Shown one piece after another: positions 1 through 8,163 of a DNA stretch of 35,759 nucleotides. Position 1 is the first letter of the stretch; every line of letters begins with the position of its first letter. The notes under the pieces are model-generated. The model saw only the letters and a program-made list of their open reading frames with translations. It was not told the origin of the DNA and ran no database searches. The translations under genes were made by a program, and so were the position numbers. Location of the stretch: NCBI GenBank assembly GCA_050186335.1, contig JBFWYO010000051.1, positions 1-35,759 on the forward strand. The letters are read 5' to 3'. This DNA is from JBFWYO01 sp050186335. Its GTDB lineage: Bacteria; Pseudomonadota; Alphaproteobacteria; Bin65.

Positions 1-432
1 CAGCATCTGCTGCTCGCCGCCGGACAGCGTGCCGGCGCGCTGATCCAGCCGCTCCTTGAGGCGCGGGAACAGTTCGAACACCATGTCGAGCTGGTCCGAT
101 TTCACCGACGGGAACCGATAGCCGCCCATCAGCAGATTTTCCTTCACGCTCATCGCGGCGAAGATATCGCGGCCTTCCGGCACCTGTATGAGCCCCGCGC
201 CGACGATATCGGCCGAACCCGCGCGCGTGAGGTCCTGCCCGTCGAACGTCACGCGGCCGCCTGCCTTCGGCACCAGGCCGGACAGGGCACGCACCAGCGT
301 GGTTTTGCCGGCACCGTTCGCGCCGAGGATCGCCACGACTTCGCCCGACGCGACCTCGACGTCGATGCCGAGCAGCGCCTGCACGCCGCCGTAGCGGACC
401 GCGAGCCCCTCAACTTTGAGCAGGCTGGCCAT
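1..432 (-). CDS. livF: LivF-type ABC transporter ATP-binding protein (3' end cut by window edge)
   Basis: Second ATPase of a branched-chain amino acid/amide-type ABC importer; it works at the cytoplasmic face with LivG, LivH and LivM. Reading from the ATG at 432, I see the N-terminal 144 residues: a Walker A motif GANGAGKT at about residues 37-44, the Q-loop region LIQVPEGRDIF, which is typical of LivF, and the ABC signature LSGGEQQM just before the window ends. Walker B and the C-terminal third lie outside. The start codon overlaps the TGA stop of the upstream livM-livG gene by one base (TGATG), so the two are translationally coupled. The LivF-type signature separates it from LivG. Family assignment is secure; the substrate is unknown. 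Confidence 0.95.
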   Translation of the reverse strand, partial: MASLLKVEGLAVRYGGVQALLGIDVEVASGEVVAILGANGAGKTTLVRALSGLVPKAGGRVTFDGQDLTRAGSADIVGAGLIQVPEGRDIFAAMSVKENLLMGGYRFPSVKSDQLDMVFELFPRLKERLDQRAGTLSGGEQQML

Positions 433-2099
433 CAATGTTCCTCGCCCAGGTAAGCCTCGATCACGGCCGGGTTGCGCGCCACCTCGTCGGGCGTACCTTC
501 GGCGATGACGATGCCGTAATCGAGCACCAGCAGCCGATCGCACAGCGACATGACCAATGCCATGTTGTGCTCGATCAAGACGATCGTCAGGCCGAGCGCG
601 CGCAGGCGCCGGAGCAGATCGGCCAATTCGTTGGCTTCGGTCTGGTTCATGCCGGCGGCCGGCTCGTCGAGCAGCAGCAATTCCGGGTCGCCCGCGAGCG
701 CCCGCGCGATTTCGAGCCGCCGCTGGTCGCCGTACGCAAGACTACCCGCCATATCGAGCGCGTGCTCGGCGAGACCGACCTCGCGCAGGATCGCGTGCAG
801 GCGCGCTTCGGAATGCCGTTCCTGGCGCCGCCATGCGAACGGCAACAGGCTGCGCCTGTAGACCGGCACGACGGCATGCTGCCCGGCGCGGACATTGTCG
901 CGCACCGTGAAGGAACGAAACACGCCGCCCTGCTGGAACGTGCGGCGGATGCCGCGCTGGGCGATCGCATGCGCCGGCAGGCCGGTCAGCGATTCGCCGC
1001 CGTATCTAACTTCGCCGCGATCCGGCGGGATGAAACCGGTCAGACAATTGAAGAACGTGCTCTTGCCGGCGCCGTTCGGACCGATGATGCCGAGAATCTC
1101 GCCGCGCCGCGCGCTGAGCGTCACGTTCGACACCGCATGCACGCCGCCGAACGATTTCGAAACGTCGCGCACGTCGAGCAGCACTTCGCCGTCGCCCGCG
1201 GCCGCGCGCCGCAGCACCGAGAACGATTGCACCTTGCCCTCCGGCGCGCGGAACTTGCCGCGGCGCCGGCGTATGCGCGCGACCCATTCGGGCGAGACGA
1301 TGCCCTGCGGCCGAAAGCCCATCATGACGATCAGCAGGATGCCGAACGTCACTTCGCGCCACTCTTTGAGGACACGCACCCAGACCGGGAGAACGGTCAT
1401 GACGGTGGCGCCCAGCACCGGCCCCCAGAACGAGCCGAGCCCGCCGAGCACCACGAACAGCACGATCTCGAACGACTTGGTCAGGCCGAACTGGTACGGG
1501 TCGATGAAGATGATGTAGTGCGCCCACAATCCGCCGCCGAGGCCGCACAGCGCCGCGCCGGCCGCGAAGCCGCCGACGCGCAGCGTGGTCAGGTTCATGC
1601 CAATCGCTCGCGCGGCGTCCGGATTTTCGCGCACCGAGCGCATGGCGAGCATCAATCGCGATCGCTCGAACGTGGCGAGAAACGCACCGACCACCAGCAC
1701 AATGCCCCAGACCAGCGGAACCTCGGTGCCCTGCATGCCGCTGATCCCTAGGCGCCCGCCGACGAAATCCCAATTCTCCAGGATCAGCGTGACGATGTAG
1801 ACCAGTCCGAGCGTCGCGATGGCGAGATACAGGCCGGACAGCCGCAGGACCGGCAGCCCGACCAGAATGCCGGCGGCGCACGCGATCGCGGTGCCGCCGA
1901 CGAGCGCCAGCGGAAACGGGATGCCCAGCTTGACGGTCAGGACTGACGCGCCGTAGGCGCCGATCGCCATGAACGCGGAATGGCCGAGCGACAGCTGGCC
2001 GGTCACGACCGTCAGATAGAAGCCCCACGCCAGCAGCAGATTGACGCCGAGGACGACCTGAATGTCGGGCGAGCGGAACGGCGCCAGAAGTTCTTCCAT
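432..2099 (-). CDS. Fused LivM permease - LivG ATP-binding protein of a branched-chain amino acid-type ABC transporter
   Basis: One 555-residue protein joins an inner-membrane permease to its ATPase. Residues 1 to about 270 are hydrophobic, with the LivM hallmark GQLSLGHSAFMAIGAY near residues 34-49. After a basic, proline-containing linker (about 271-305) comes an ABC domain: Walker A GPNGAGKS at 340-347, signature LAYGDQRRLEIARAL from 454, Walker B LLLLDEP at 474-480 and the switch histidine of LIEHN near 501. LivM and LivG are separate proteins in E. coli, but fused versions are known in proteobacteria. The ATG at 2099 lies 23 bases after the livH stop. The neighbours livH and livF complete the pore and the second ATPase, so this is a functional fusion rather than a sequencing artefact. 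Confidence 0.95.
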   Translation of the reverse strand: MEELLAPFRSPDIQVVLGVNLLLAWGFYLTVVTGQLSLGHSAFMAIGAYGASVLTVKLGIPFPLALVGGTAIACAAGILVGLPVLRLSGLYLAIATLGLVYIVTLILENWDFVGGRLGISGMQGTEVPLVWGIVLVVGAFLATFERSRLMLAMRSVRENPDAARAIGMNLTTLRVGGFAAGAALCGLGGGLWAHYIIFIDPYQFGLTKSFEIVLFVVLGGLGSFWGPVLGATVMTVLPVWVRVLKEWREVTFGILLIVMMGFRPQGIVSPEWVARIRRRRGKFRAPEGKVQSFSVLRRAAAGDGEVLLDVRDVSKSFGGVHAVSNVTLSARRGEILGIIGPNGAGKSTFFNCLTGFIPPDRGEVRYGGESLTGLPAHAIAQRGIRRTFQQGGVFRSFTVRDNVRAGQHAVVPVYRRSLLPFAWRRQERHSEARLHAILREVGLAEHALDMAGSLAYGDQRRLEIARALAGDPELLLLDEPAAGMNQTEANELADLLRRLRALGLTIVLIEHNMALVMSLCDRLLVLDYGIVIAEGTPDEVARNPAVIEAYLGEEH

Positions 2100-2122
2100 G
2101 CCGCGTTAAATCCCAGCCCTGC

Positions 2123-2986
2123 TTAAAGTTTCGCGCCGGAGAAGATGCCCGATGGTCGCCACAGCAGCACGGCGGCAAGCCCGGTCCAGACGATGGCGTC
2201 GGCCAAGGCGCCCTGGCCGAATTGCACGACCACGACTTCGGCGATGCCGATCGCGATGCCGACCACGACCGCGCCGCCGAAATTGCCGATGCCGCCGATC
2301 ACCATGACCGCGACCGCCTTGATGCCGATCGACAGGCCGACCAGCGGATTGGCGACACCCTGCCGCAGTAAAATCAAGACCCCGGCAGCACCCGCGAGCG
2401 CGGACGAGACGAAAAAAGTCAGCGCGATGACGCGGTCCTTGCGCACGCCCATCAACGCCGATGCGCGCATATGTTCGGCGATCGCGCGCATCGCGCGGCC
2501 GGCCTTGGTGTTGCGGACGAACCAGATCAATCCCACCATCATCCCGATGCTGACCAGGAAGATCCAGACCTGCGAGCCGTTCAGCTTGAGCGAGCCGAGC
2601 TCGAAGCCGCCGGTATTGAAGCTGGGCGGCAGCGCGCGCGGCTCGACGCCCCAGTATTTGACCACGACGGCGGTAATGATCAGCCCGAACGCGAACGAGG
2701 TCAGCGCGGGCGCCATGTGATCCTCCTCGCGCGACGCCGGCTTGAAGCACGTCGCCCACAGCAGCAAGCCCATGAATCCCATGCCGAGCGAGGTGGCCAC
2801 CAGCGTCAGCCAGATCGGCCACCCCAGATCGGTCAACTGCAGATACGCGAGAATGCTGGCGAGCATGAAAATCTCGCCATGCGCGAAGTTCAGCAGCCGC
2901 AGCACGCCGAACACAAGGGTGTAGCCAAGCGCCACGAGGGCATACATCAAGCCCAGCGTGACGCCGTTGACGAGTTGCTGCAGCAT
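2123..2986 (-). CDS. livH: LivH-type ABC transporter permease
   Basis: Integral inner-membrane subunit (287 residues) that pairs with the LivM half of the neighbouring fusion to form the translocation pore. The N-terminus has the typical LivH look, QLVNGVTLGLMYALVALG, followed by VFGVLRLLNFAHGEIFMLA, which is a strong family signature. Several further hydrophobic segments follow, and the loop NTKAGRAMRAIAEHM corresponds to the cytoplasmic ATPase-coupling (EAA-like) loop. The length is normal. It lies between the periplasmic binding protein gene (54-base gap) and livM-livG (23-base gap), all leftward, which indicates one operon. Substrate is not predictable; Liv-type systems transport branched-chain amino acids, amides, urea or aromatic acids. 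Confidence 0.95.
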   Translation of the reverse strand: MLQQLVNGVTLGLMYALVALGYTLVFGVLRLLNFAHGEIFMLASILAYLQLTDLGWPIWLTLVATSLGMGFMGLLLWATCFKPASREEDHMAPALTSFAFGLIITAVVVKYWGVEPRALPPSFNTGGFELGSLKLNGSQVWIFLVSIGMMVGLIWFVRNTKAGRAMRAIAEHMRASALMGVRKDRVIALTFFVSSALAGAAGVLILLRQGVANPLVGLSIGIKAVAVMVIGGIGNFGGAVVVGIAIGIAEVVVVQFGQGALADAIVWTGLAAVLLWRPSGIFSGAKL

Positions 2987-3040
2987 GGCGCCCGGCTACA
3001 CCGTAGATCCTAGTGGGGGCTGGTCAGGTTGGGGGCGCAC

Positions 3041-4237
3041 CTAGTTGGCGCGCACCCACCGATTGCCCTTGCCCTGGAATACGCTGAACACGAAACCGAC
3101 CGTCTCGCCGTCCTTGTCCACCGAGAGCTTCCCGGTCATGCCGTCATAGTCCTTGAGCGCGGCCATGCCTTGCTGGATCTTGAGACGCGCCTCCTCGACC
3201 GGCGTTTTCGGCGTGATCTTGGCCTCGGTCATGATCTTGGCCAGTACGAAGGCGAGATCGTACGACGAGGCTTCGACGGTGATCGCCTGGCGCAGGCCCA
3301 ATTTCTCGCGCTCCGGCAGGGCGCGCTCGAGGAACGCCTTGGCCTTGGGGTTGGTCGTGCCGTAATCGAAATAGCCTGAGGAGTACCAGTTCTCCATCGC
3401 GCCCTTGGATACGATCAGCCACGGCCCGGCCCACAGACCCTGCACGCCGACCACGATCTTGCCGTCGGCCGCCTTCTGCTTGGCCATCTCCTGCGCCACG
3501 CCGAGCAGTTCGCCGGCGATCACGTTGACGAAGATCATTTCCGCATTGGCGCGCGCAAGCCGCGTGACCGCGGCGGAATAGTCGACCTGCCCGGTCGTTA
3601 CCTCGACGGTATCGACCAGTTCGAAGCCGTTGGCCTTGAACGCCGCCGGCAGCGTCTGCTTGAGCGTGGCTGCGATATACGCTTCGCCGGCGTTGCCGAT
3701 CAGCACGATCTTCTTGACCTTCGGGAACATCGTCCGGTGCGCCTTGACCGTCCAGTCGATGAGCTGCTGATCGTTCGGGCCGAAGCGGAACACCCACGGC
3801 CGGTTGACGGCCGGAATGCCGGGCTTGGTGAACGTCGACGAGATCAGGGGAATTTTCAGCCGGTTGGCGAGCGGCGCCGACGGATCGACCTCATTGGTGC
3901 CGTACGGGCCGACGACCGCGAACACTTTGTCCTGTTCGGACAGCTTGCGCAGCTTTTCGATCGCCTGTGGCGGCGAGAAGCCCGTGTCTTCGGTGACGAG
4001 TTGAATGGGATGCCCGTTCACGCCGCCGGCCTTGTTGACCTCGGCGATACCCATGTTGAACACCTGCTGGTGCGACTTGCCGTACGATTCGAGGCGTCCG
4101 GTGACCGGCGTCAGATAGCCGATCTTGATCGGGTCCTTGGTCTCCGCGAACGCCGGCGTCTGGCCGAACGCCGCAAGCAGTATCGCCGACGATCCCAAAG
4201 CAATGCTTAGTCGCCGGGTCAGGTTGGTTTTGCTCAT
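3041..4237 (-). CDS. Periplasmic substrate-binding protein of the Liv-type ABC transporter
   Basis: A 398-residue type I periplasmic binding protein (LivK/Peripla_BP_6 family) that delivers ligand to the LivH-LivM pore. The N-terminus is a clear Sec signal peptide: basic MSKTNLTRRL, a hydrophobic core, then cleavage probably after AFA near residue 31. Mature sequence begins ETKDPIKIGYLTPVTGRL, the standard opening of the family. A good ribosome binding site (AGGAGAG) sits just before the ATG at 4237. It is the first gene of the leftward liv operon. The divergent neighbours encode a sulfurtransferase and a Rieske oxygenase, so an aromatic or organosulfur ligand is possible, but this is guesswork from position only. 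Confidence 0.93.
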   Translation of the reverse strand: MSKTNLTRRLSIALGSSAILLAAFGQTPAFAETKDPIKIGYLTPVTGRLESYGKSHQQVFNMGIAEVNKAGGVNGHPIQLVTEDTGFSPPQAIEKLRKLSEQDKVFAVVGPYGTNEVDPSAPLANRLKIPLISSTFTKPGIPAVNRPWVFRFGPNDQQLIDWTVKAHRTMFPKVKKIVLIGNAGEAYIAATLKQTLPAAFKANGFELVDTVEVTTGQVDYSAAVTRLARANAEMIFVNVIAGELLGVAQEMAKQKAADGKIVVGVQGLWAGPWLIVSKGAMENWYSSGYFDYGTTNPKAKAFLERALPEREKLGLRQAITVEASSYDLAFVLAKIMTEAKITPKTPVEEARLKIQQGMAALKDYDGMTGKLSVDKDGETVGFVFSVFQGKGNRWVRAN

Positions 4238-4602
4238 CTCGCTCTCCTGGGTGGCCCAATCGGGCTTGGCTGCTGGAAGTTAACGCCGAAAATGCTGGCT
4301 CGTGGTGTGCCGGTCAAAGCCGATGCGACCGGGCAACCGGAAATTTCTGGCGGCAAGCACGGTTAGGCACAGTCCCCTTGCGTCGATCGCCGGCCAGAAT
4401 CCGGCCGTTGCCCCGCCCGAACGCGTCGTATTCGCAATTCCCCTCCCACCAAGTATTGCACTCCGTAATTCAATGTCCATTGGAATCCCGCCCCGGCACC
4501 GGGATTTGCCCGAATGCGGCGGGCTCCTGCCCGGCATTACGTTTGCGGCCTTCTTTACGCCGTACGAGCCATTATAGTATCGCTCCCGTCCGGAGAAACG
4601 CG
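4238..4602. other. Divergent intergenic region between the liv operon and the sulfurtransferase gene
   Basis: No gene is supported in these 365 bases; an in-frame extension of the sulfurtransferase to 4378 has no family support. Rightward, a -10-like TATAGT lies at 4573-4578, about 25 bases before the start codon, with only a poor -35. Leftward, a -35-like TTGACC (4317-4312) is followed 17 bases on by a weak CATTTT. A near-palindrome CCGGAAATTTCTGG at 4337-4350 and an arm pair CAATG/CATTG at 4472-4483 might bind regulators. All of these are weak visual calls. The region must still hold the promoters for both divergent units. Confidence 0.4.
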
Positions 4603-5448
4603 ATGACCGAGCCCCTGATTCAAACCGAAACCCTGGCCCAGCGACTTGCCGACCCGGCCGTTCGCGTGGTCGACGCGACCTGGTATCTGCCGACCGACAA
4701 GAAAGACCCGACCGCGGAGTTTCTGCAGGCGCATATTCCGGGGGCGGCGCGTTTCGACATCAGCGAGATTTGCGACGCCGCCCAGAAAGCGCCCCACATG
4801 CTGCCCTCGCCCGAGCAGTTTGCCCGGCAAGTGGGTGCCCTGGGCCTTGGCAACGGGAACCACATCGTGGTGTACGACAAAGGCGAATACGCCGCGGCGC
4901 GCGTGTGGTGGATGTTCCGCGTGTTCGGCCACGACAACGTCTCGGTTCTCGACGGCGGCTTCGGCAAGTGGCAGGCGGAGCATCGGCCGACCGAAAGCGG
5001 CCCGGCGCATCCGCGGCCGGCGCAGTTCGTGCCGCAGTTCCGCAGGCATCTGGTCCGCTCGATGGACGACATGCGCGAGAACCTGCGCCGCCACGCCGAG
5101 CAGGTCGTCGACGCGCGGCCGCCCGCGCGCTTTGCCGGCGAACTGCCGGAGATTCGTGCAGGCGTCGATTCGGGCCACATTCCCGGCTCGCATAATCTGT
5201 TCTACGCCGAAACGATTTCGCCCGACTCCAAGCAGTATCTGCCGCCGGCCGAGATCGAGCGAAAATTCCGCGCCGCCGGCTTCGACTTGACCAGACCCAT
5301 CGTGGCGACCTGCGGCTCCGGCGTCAGCGCGTGCCAACTGGCGCTTGCGCTGTACCTGACCGGCCGGAAGGATATCCCGATCTACGACGGCTCGTGGGCC
5401 GAGTGGGGATCGCACAAGGACAACCCCAAAGTGCTTGGGCGTACGTGA
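4603..5448 (+). CDS. sseA: 3-mercaptopyruvate sulfurtransferase (rhodanese superfamily)
   Basis: Two-domain rhodanese of 281 residues that moves sulfur from 3-mercaptopyruvate (or thiosulfate) to a thiol or cyanide acceptor in the cytoplasm. The N-terminal inactive rhodanese domain includes HIPGAARFDI (about 44-53) and the C-terminal domain carries the active-site loop CGSGVSA at 237-243. This closely matches the CG(S/T)GV(T/S)A loop of mercaptopyruvate enzymes rather than the CRxGxR/T loop of thiosulfate rhodaneses. The start at 4603 has a GGAGA site 7 bases upstream and the usual N-terminus. The Rieske oxygenase gene starts 37 bases downstream on the same strand, so they are probably co-transcribed; why sulfur transfer is paired with an oxygenase is unclear. 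Confidence 0.93.
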   Translation: MTEPLIQTETLAQRLADPAVRVVDATWYLPTDKKDPTAEFLQAHIPGAARFDISEICDAAQKAPHMLPSPEQFARQVGALGLGNGNHIVVYDKGEYAAARVWWMFRVFGHDNVSVLDGGFGKWQAEHRPTESGPAHPRPAQFVPQFRRHLVRSMDDMRENLRRHAEQVVDARPPARFAGELPEIRAGVDSGHIPGSHNLFYAETISPDSKQYLPPAEIERKFRAAGFDLTRPIVATCGSGVSACQLALALYLTGRKDIPIYDGSWAEWGSHKDNPKVLGRT

Positions 5449-5485
5449 ATGCGTCTTGCAGGGGCGCAACCGAGAAGGACGGAAG

Positions 5486-6532
5486 ATGAATTATTTGCGT
5501 AATTGCTGGTACGTCGCCGCCGCATCGCACGAGCTGGGCAAAAGCCTGCTCGCCCGCACGCTGCTCGAACAGCCGGTGGTGCTGTATCGCAAACAAGACG
5601 GCACGGCGGTGGCGCTCGAAGATCGCTGTTCGCACCGGTTCTATCCGCTATCGGCGGGCGAACTGAAGGCCGACTCCATCGTTTGCGGCTATCACGGCAT
5701 GGAATTCGATTGCGCCGGCCGTTGCGTTCGGGTGCCCGGCCAGAAGAACGTGCCGCGCGGCGCCGACATCAAGGCCTATCCGATCGCCGAAAAATGGCGC
5801 TTCGTCTGGCTGTGGATGGGCGATCCGGCGCTGGCCGACGAATCGAAAATCCCCGAGATCTGGCGCAACAACCACCCCGAATGGGATGTGGTGTGCGGCG
5901 ACTGCATCCCGGTGAAGGGCAATTACCGCTTGGTCGCCGACAATCTGCTCGACCCGAGCCATGTTTCCTTTCTGCACAAATCCACGCTCGGCACGGCGGA
6001 CGTGGCGGACATCCCGCAGGACACCGAACAGTTCGGCCACAACGTTCGCGTGACGCGGTGGATTCTCGACCGCGCGCCCGCGCCCGTCTATGCCCGGCTC
6101 GGCGGCTTCAAGGGCAACGTCGACCGCTGGCAGATCATCACCTTCACGCCGCCCGCCCTGGTTGAAGTCGATATGGGCAGTTGCGTGGCCGGCAGCGGCG
6201 CGCCGCAGGGTGACCGTTCGCAAGGCATCGAGCTGCATGCCTTCAATCTGGTGACGCCGAGCGCCCGGGACACCGCGTATTATTTCTGGACGCACGTGCG
6301 CAACTTCTCGCTCGGCGATGCGGATGTCTCGAAAACGGTGCGCCAGCAGTTCATCACCGCCTTCACCGAAGACGTCATGGCGATCGAGGGCGTCCAGGCC
6401 GGGTTCGCCAAATTCCCGGACAAGCGGCCGGTCAATATTTCGGCCGACGGCGGCGGCATTCGCGCGCGCCGCATCCTGGACGATCTGATCGCCGCGGAAC
6501 GCACGGGCTCGAGCACCAAGGCCGCCGAGTGA
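5486..6532 (+). CDS. VanA-like Rieske [2Fe-2S] oxygenase, terminal subunit
   Basis: A 348-residue terminal oxygenase of the ring-hydroxylating/O-demethylase type. The Rieske motif is C48-x-H50 with C67-x-x-H70, spaced 16 residues apart. The mononuclear iron site follows as D156-x2-H159-x4-H164 in the stretch DNLLDPSHVSFLH, the arrangement seen in vanillate O-demethylase (VanA). Similarity to VanA also shows in NCWYVA near the start and in DRWQIITFTPP in the catalytic domain. It needs a reductase partner (VanB-like), and none is encoded in this window. The ATG at 5486 follows the weak site GGAAG; upstream in-frame codons overlap sseA and are not family-like. Substrate could be a methoxylated aromatic, but this is inference. 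Confidence 0.9.
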   Translation: MNYLRNCWYVAAASHELGKSLLARTLLEQPVVLYRKQDGTAVALEDRCSHRFYPLSAGELKADSIVCGYHGMEFDCAGRCVRVPGQKNVPRGADIKAYPIAEKWRFVWLWMGDPALADESKIPEIWRNNHPEWDVVCGDCIPVKGNYRLVADNLLDPSHVSFLHKSTLGTADVADIPQDTEQFGHNVRVTRWILDRAPAPVYARLGGFKGNVDRWQIITFTPPALVEVDMGSCVAGSGAPQGDRSQGIELHAFNLVTPSARDTAYYFWTHVRNFSLGDADVSKTVRQQFITAFTEDVMAIEGVQAGFAKFPDKRPVNISADGGGIRARRILDDLIAAERTGSSTKAAE

Positions 6533-6536
6533 CGCG

Positions 6537-7418
6537 TTAGGCGCCCAACTTGAAGCGGAAGCCGGCGCCGTGGCGGATGACGCGCCCGGCGCACGGATTC
6601 GGAAAATGTGCCGGCAGCAACAGCGTTGCGGAATCCGCCAGGCTTTCGATCAGCCGCGCGCGAGTCTGGCGCGACTGCGCCGGGTCGTCGCAGAACCGGC
6701 TGGACCATTCCGGGTGCGCCATCTGAACGGCGTGATGGATCGTATCGCCGCACAGCACGGCACGCGCGCCGTTCGACGCCAAATTCACGATCACGTTGCC
6801 GGGCGTATGGCCCGGCGCGGGCGCCAGGCGAAATCGCGCATCGATCTCGTGATCGGTTTCGACCAGCACCGCCCTGCCCGCTTCGACCACCGGCAGCACG
6901 CTGTCTTCGAACGAGCCGTGATTGACCGGCTCCGCCGGTTTGGATCTATGGAGCCGCTCCCAATGCTCGTACTCCTTGCGCGCGAAGACGTATTTCGCGT
7001 TGGGAAAGGTGGGCACCCAGCGCCCGTCGACGAGGCGCGTGTTCCAGCCGACGTGATCGATGTGCAGATGCGTGCACATGACGAAATCGACATCCTCGAC
7101 GCCCACGCCGAGTGCGGCGAGATCGGCGAGATACGGCGTTTTCAGTCGGTGCCAGAACGCGCGATGCGGGCGGTGCTTGTCGTTGCCGACGCAAGCGTCG
7201 ACCAGGATCGTGTGATGCGGCGTGCGCACCACGTAACTGTGGAAGCTCATGATCAGTTTTTTGCTGACCGGATCGACGAAATGCGGCTCGAGCCAGCCGC
7301 GCTCGCGATCGACCGCCTCGACGGTCGCGTCGGGAAACAGGAACGGCGGATCGAACAGCGGGCTTTCTGATTCGACTACGCGGTCGATGCTGATGTCGCC
7401 GATGGCAATCGTTTTCAT
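6537..7418 (-). CDS. MBL-fold metallo-hydrolase
   Basis: A 293-residue cytoplasmic protein of the metallo-beta-lactamase fold, lacking a signal peptide. The dinuclear metal site is complete: HLHIDH (H117, H119, D121, H122), H203 in PAPGHTPGN, D224 in LCGDTIHH, and a late histidine in LPAHFPNP. This pattern resembles quorum-quenching lactonases and other MBL hydrolases, so a hydrolytic role on an ester, lactone or thioester is likely; the actual substrate is unknown. The ATG at 7418 (MKTIAIGDI) is preceded by GGAGACGG; an in-frame extension of 32 arginine-rich residues is unlikely. It ends only 4 bases from the convergent Rieske gene and lies beyond a stem-loop after the VOC gene, so it may be a separate transcript. 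Confidence 0.88.
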   Translation of the reverse strand: MKTIAIGDISIDRVVESESPLFDPPFLFPDATVEAVDRERGWLEPHFVDPVSKKLIMSFHSYVVRTPHHTILVDACVGNDKHRPHRAFWHRLKTPYLADLAALGVGVEDVDFVMCTHLHIDHVGWNTRLVDGRWVPTFPNAKYVFARKEYEHWERLHRSKPAEPVNHGSFEDSVLPVVEAGRAVLVETDHEIDARFRLAPAPGHTPGNVIVNLASNGARAVLCGDTIHHAVQMAHPEWSSRFCDDPAQSRQTRARLIESLADSATLLLPAHFPNPCAGRVIRHGAGFRFKLGA

Positions 7419-7505
7419 GCGCCGCCGTCTCCGTTCCGCGATGGTGCGGGGCGCAGCGTACCGGGGTTCGGCCGCGCGGTCGAGCCGGCACGCTCGATAA
7501 GGGGC

Positions 7506-7529
7506 GGCGAGCATCCATCGATGCTCGCC
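7506..7529 (-). terminator. Strong stem-loop after the VOC gene, probable terminator or attenuator
   Basis: A perfect 10-base-pair stem (GGCGAGCATC against GATGCTCGCC) closes a four-base loop. It begins 16 bases after the VOC stop codon on the leftward strand. The following leftward sequence is GCCCCTTATCG, which lacks a clean T-run, so it could act as a weak intrinsic terminator or an mRNA-stabilising 3' end. It lies between the VOC and MBL genes. Confidence 0.55.
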
Positions 7530-7545
7530 GACTCGATTCTGCGTT

Positions 7546-8163
7546 TTACTTCGGCAGGCCGGCGGTGACCTTATCGAGCCACGCCTTGTCGTCGGTGATT
7601 GTCGACAGTTCGGCCAGCGCCTGGGCCTTGGTCTGCGTCACGCCCGGGATCACGTGCGGGTTTTCCGCCTCGCCGGTATGGCAGCTGGCTTCGAGCCGGA
7701 TGCCGTTATTGTCGTAGAAATAGACCGATTCGACGCCGGGCAGGACCAGGAGCGGCCCGAGGAATGGCACGTTGTGCGCCTTCAGCCGGCGCTGCAATTC
7801 CGCGAACGCCGACACTGTCGCGGTGAACGAGCAGTGCTGCATGCCGCCGATATCGTCGCGGTCGGCGGTCTTCTTGGCGCCCTTCGGAATTTCGAAAAAC
7901 GCGACCGTTGAATCGTTACCCATGTCGAAGAAATAGTGGCGCATGTCCTCGAACGGCGGGTTGCCGCGATTGAGCGGGCCCGACGCTCCCTTCGGCACTT
8001 TCAAGGCGTGAATGAGCGGCATGCCAAGAACTTCGGTCCAGAAGTCGATGGTCGCCTTCATGTCTTCCGTGTTGAGTGCAAGATGGTGCACGCCCCGCAA
8101 CAGCGGCGTTCCCGCCGCGGCGCCCTGGGACTGAAACTTACCTTTCGCGGTATCGTCCGGCAT
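7546..8163 (-). CDS. VOC (glyoxalase/bleomycin-resistance/extradiol dioxygenase fold) protein
   Basis: A 205-residue protein with paired beta-alpha-beta-beta-beta modules of the vicinal-oxygen-chelate superfamily. Module one opens with GVHHLALNTEDMKATIDFWTE and ends in VAFFEIP; module two has MQHCSFTA and ends in NNGIRLEASC. The His and Glu at the start and end of each module fit a single divalent-metal site. Glyoxalase, dioxygenase, epimerase or hydrolase activity cannot be told apart from this. I chose the ATG at 8163 because GGGAGG lies 7 bases upstream; the start at 8187 lacks a comparable site. It is separated from the RidA-family gene by 327 bases that contain their own promoter-like sequence, so it may be transcribed independently of the hyu operon. 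Confidence 0.88.
   Translation of the reverse strand: MPDDTAKGKFQSQGAAAGTPLLRGVHHLALNTEDMKATIDFWTEVLGMPLIHALKVPKGASGPLNRGNPPFEDMRHYFFDMGNDSTVAFFEIPKGAKKTADRDDIGGMQHCSFTATVSAFAELQRRLKAHNVPFLGPLLVLPGVESVYFYDNNGIRLEASCHTGEAENPHVIPGVTQTKAQALAELSTITDDKAWLDKVTAGLPK

Noticed and set aside
435..1751. 438-codon rightward frame opposite livM-livG
   Set aside because: Low-complexity arginine/histidine/alanine-rich translation opposite a certain transporter gene.
4378..4602. N-terminal extension of the sulfurtransferase
   Set aside because: The family N-terminus and the ribosome binding site place the start at 4603; the extension has no conserved sequence.
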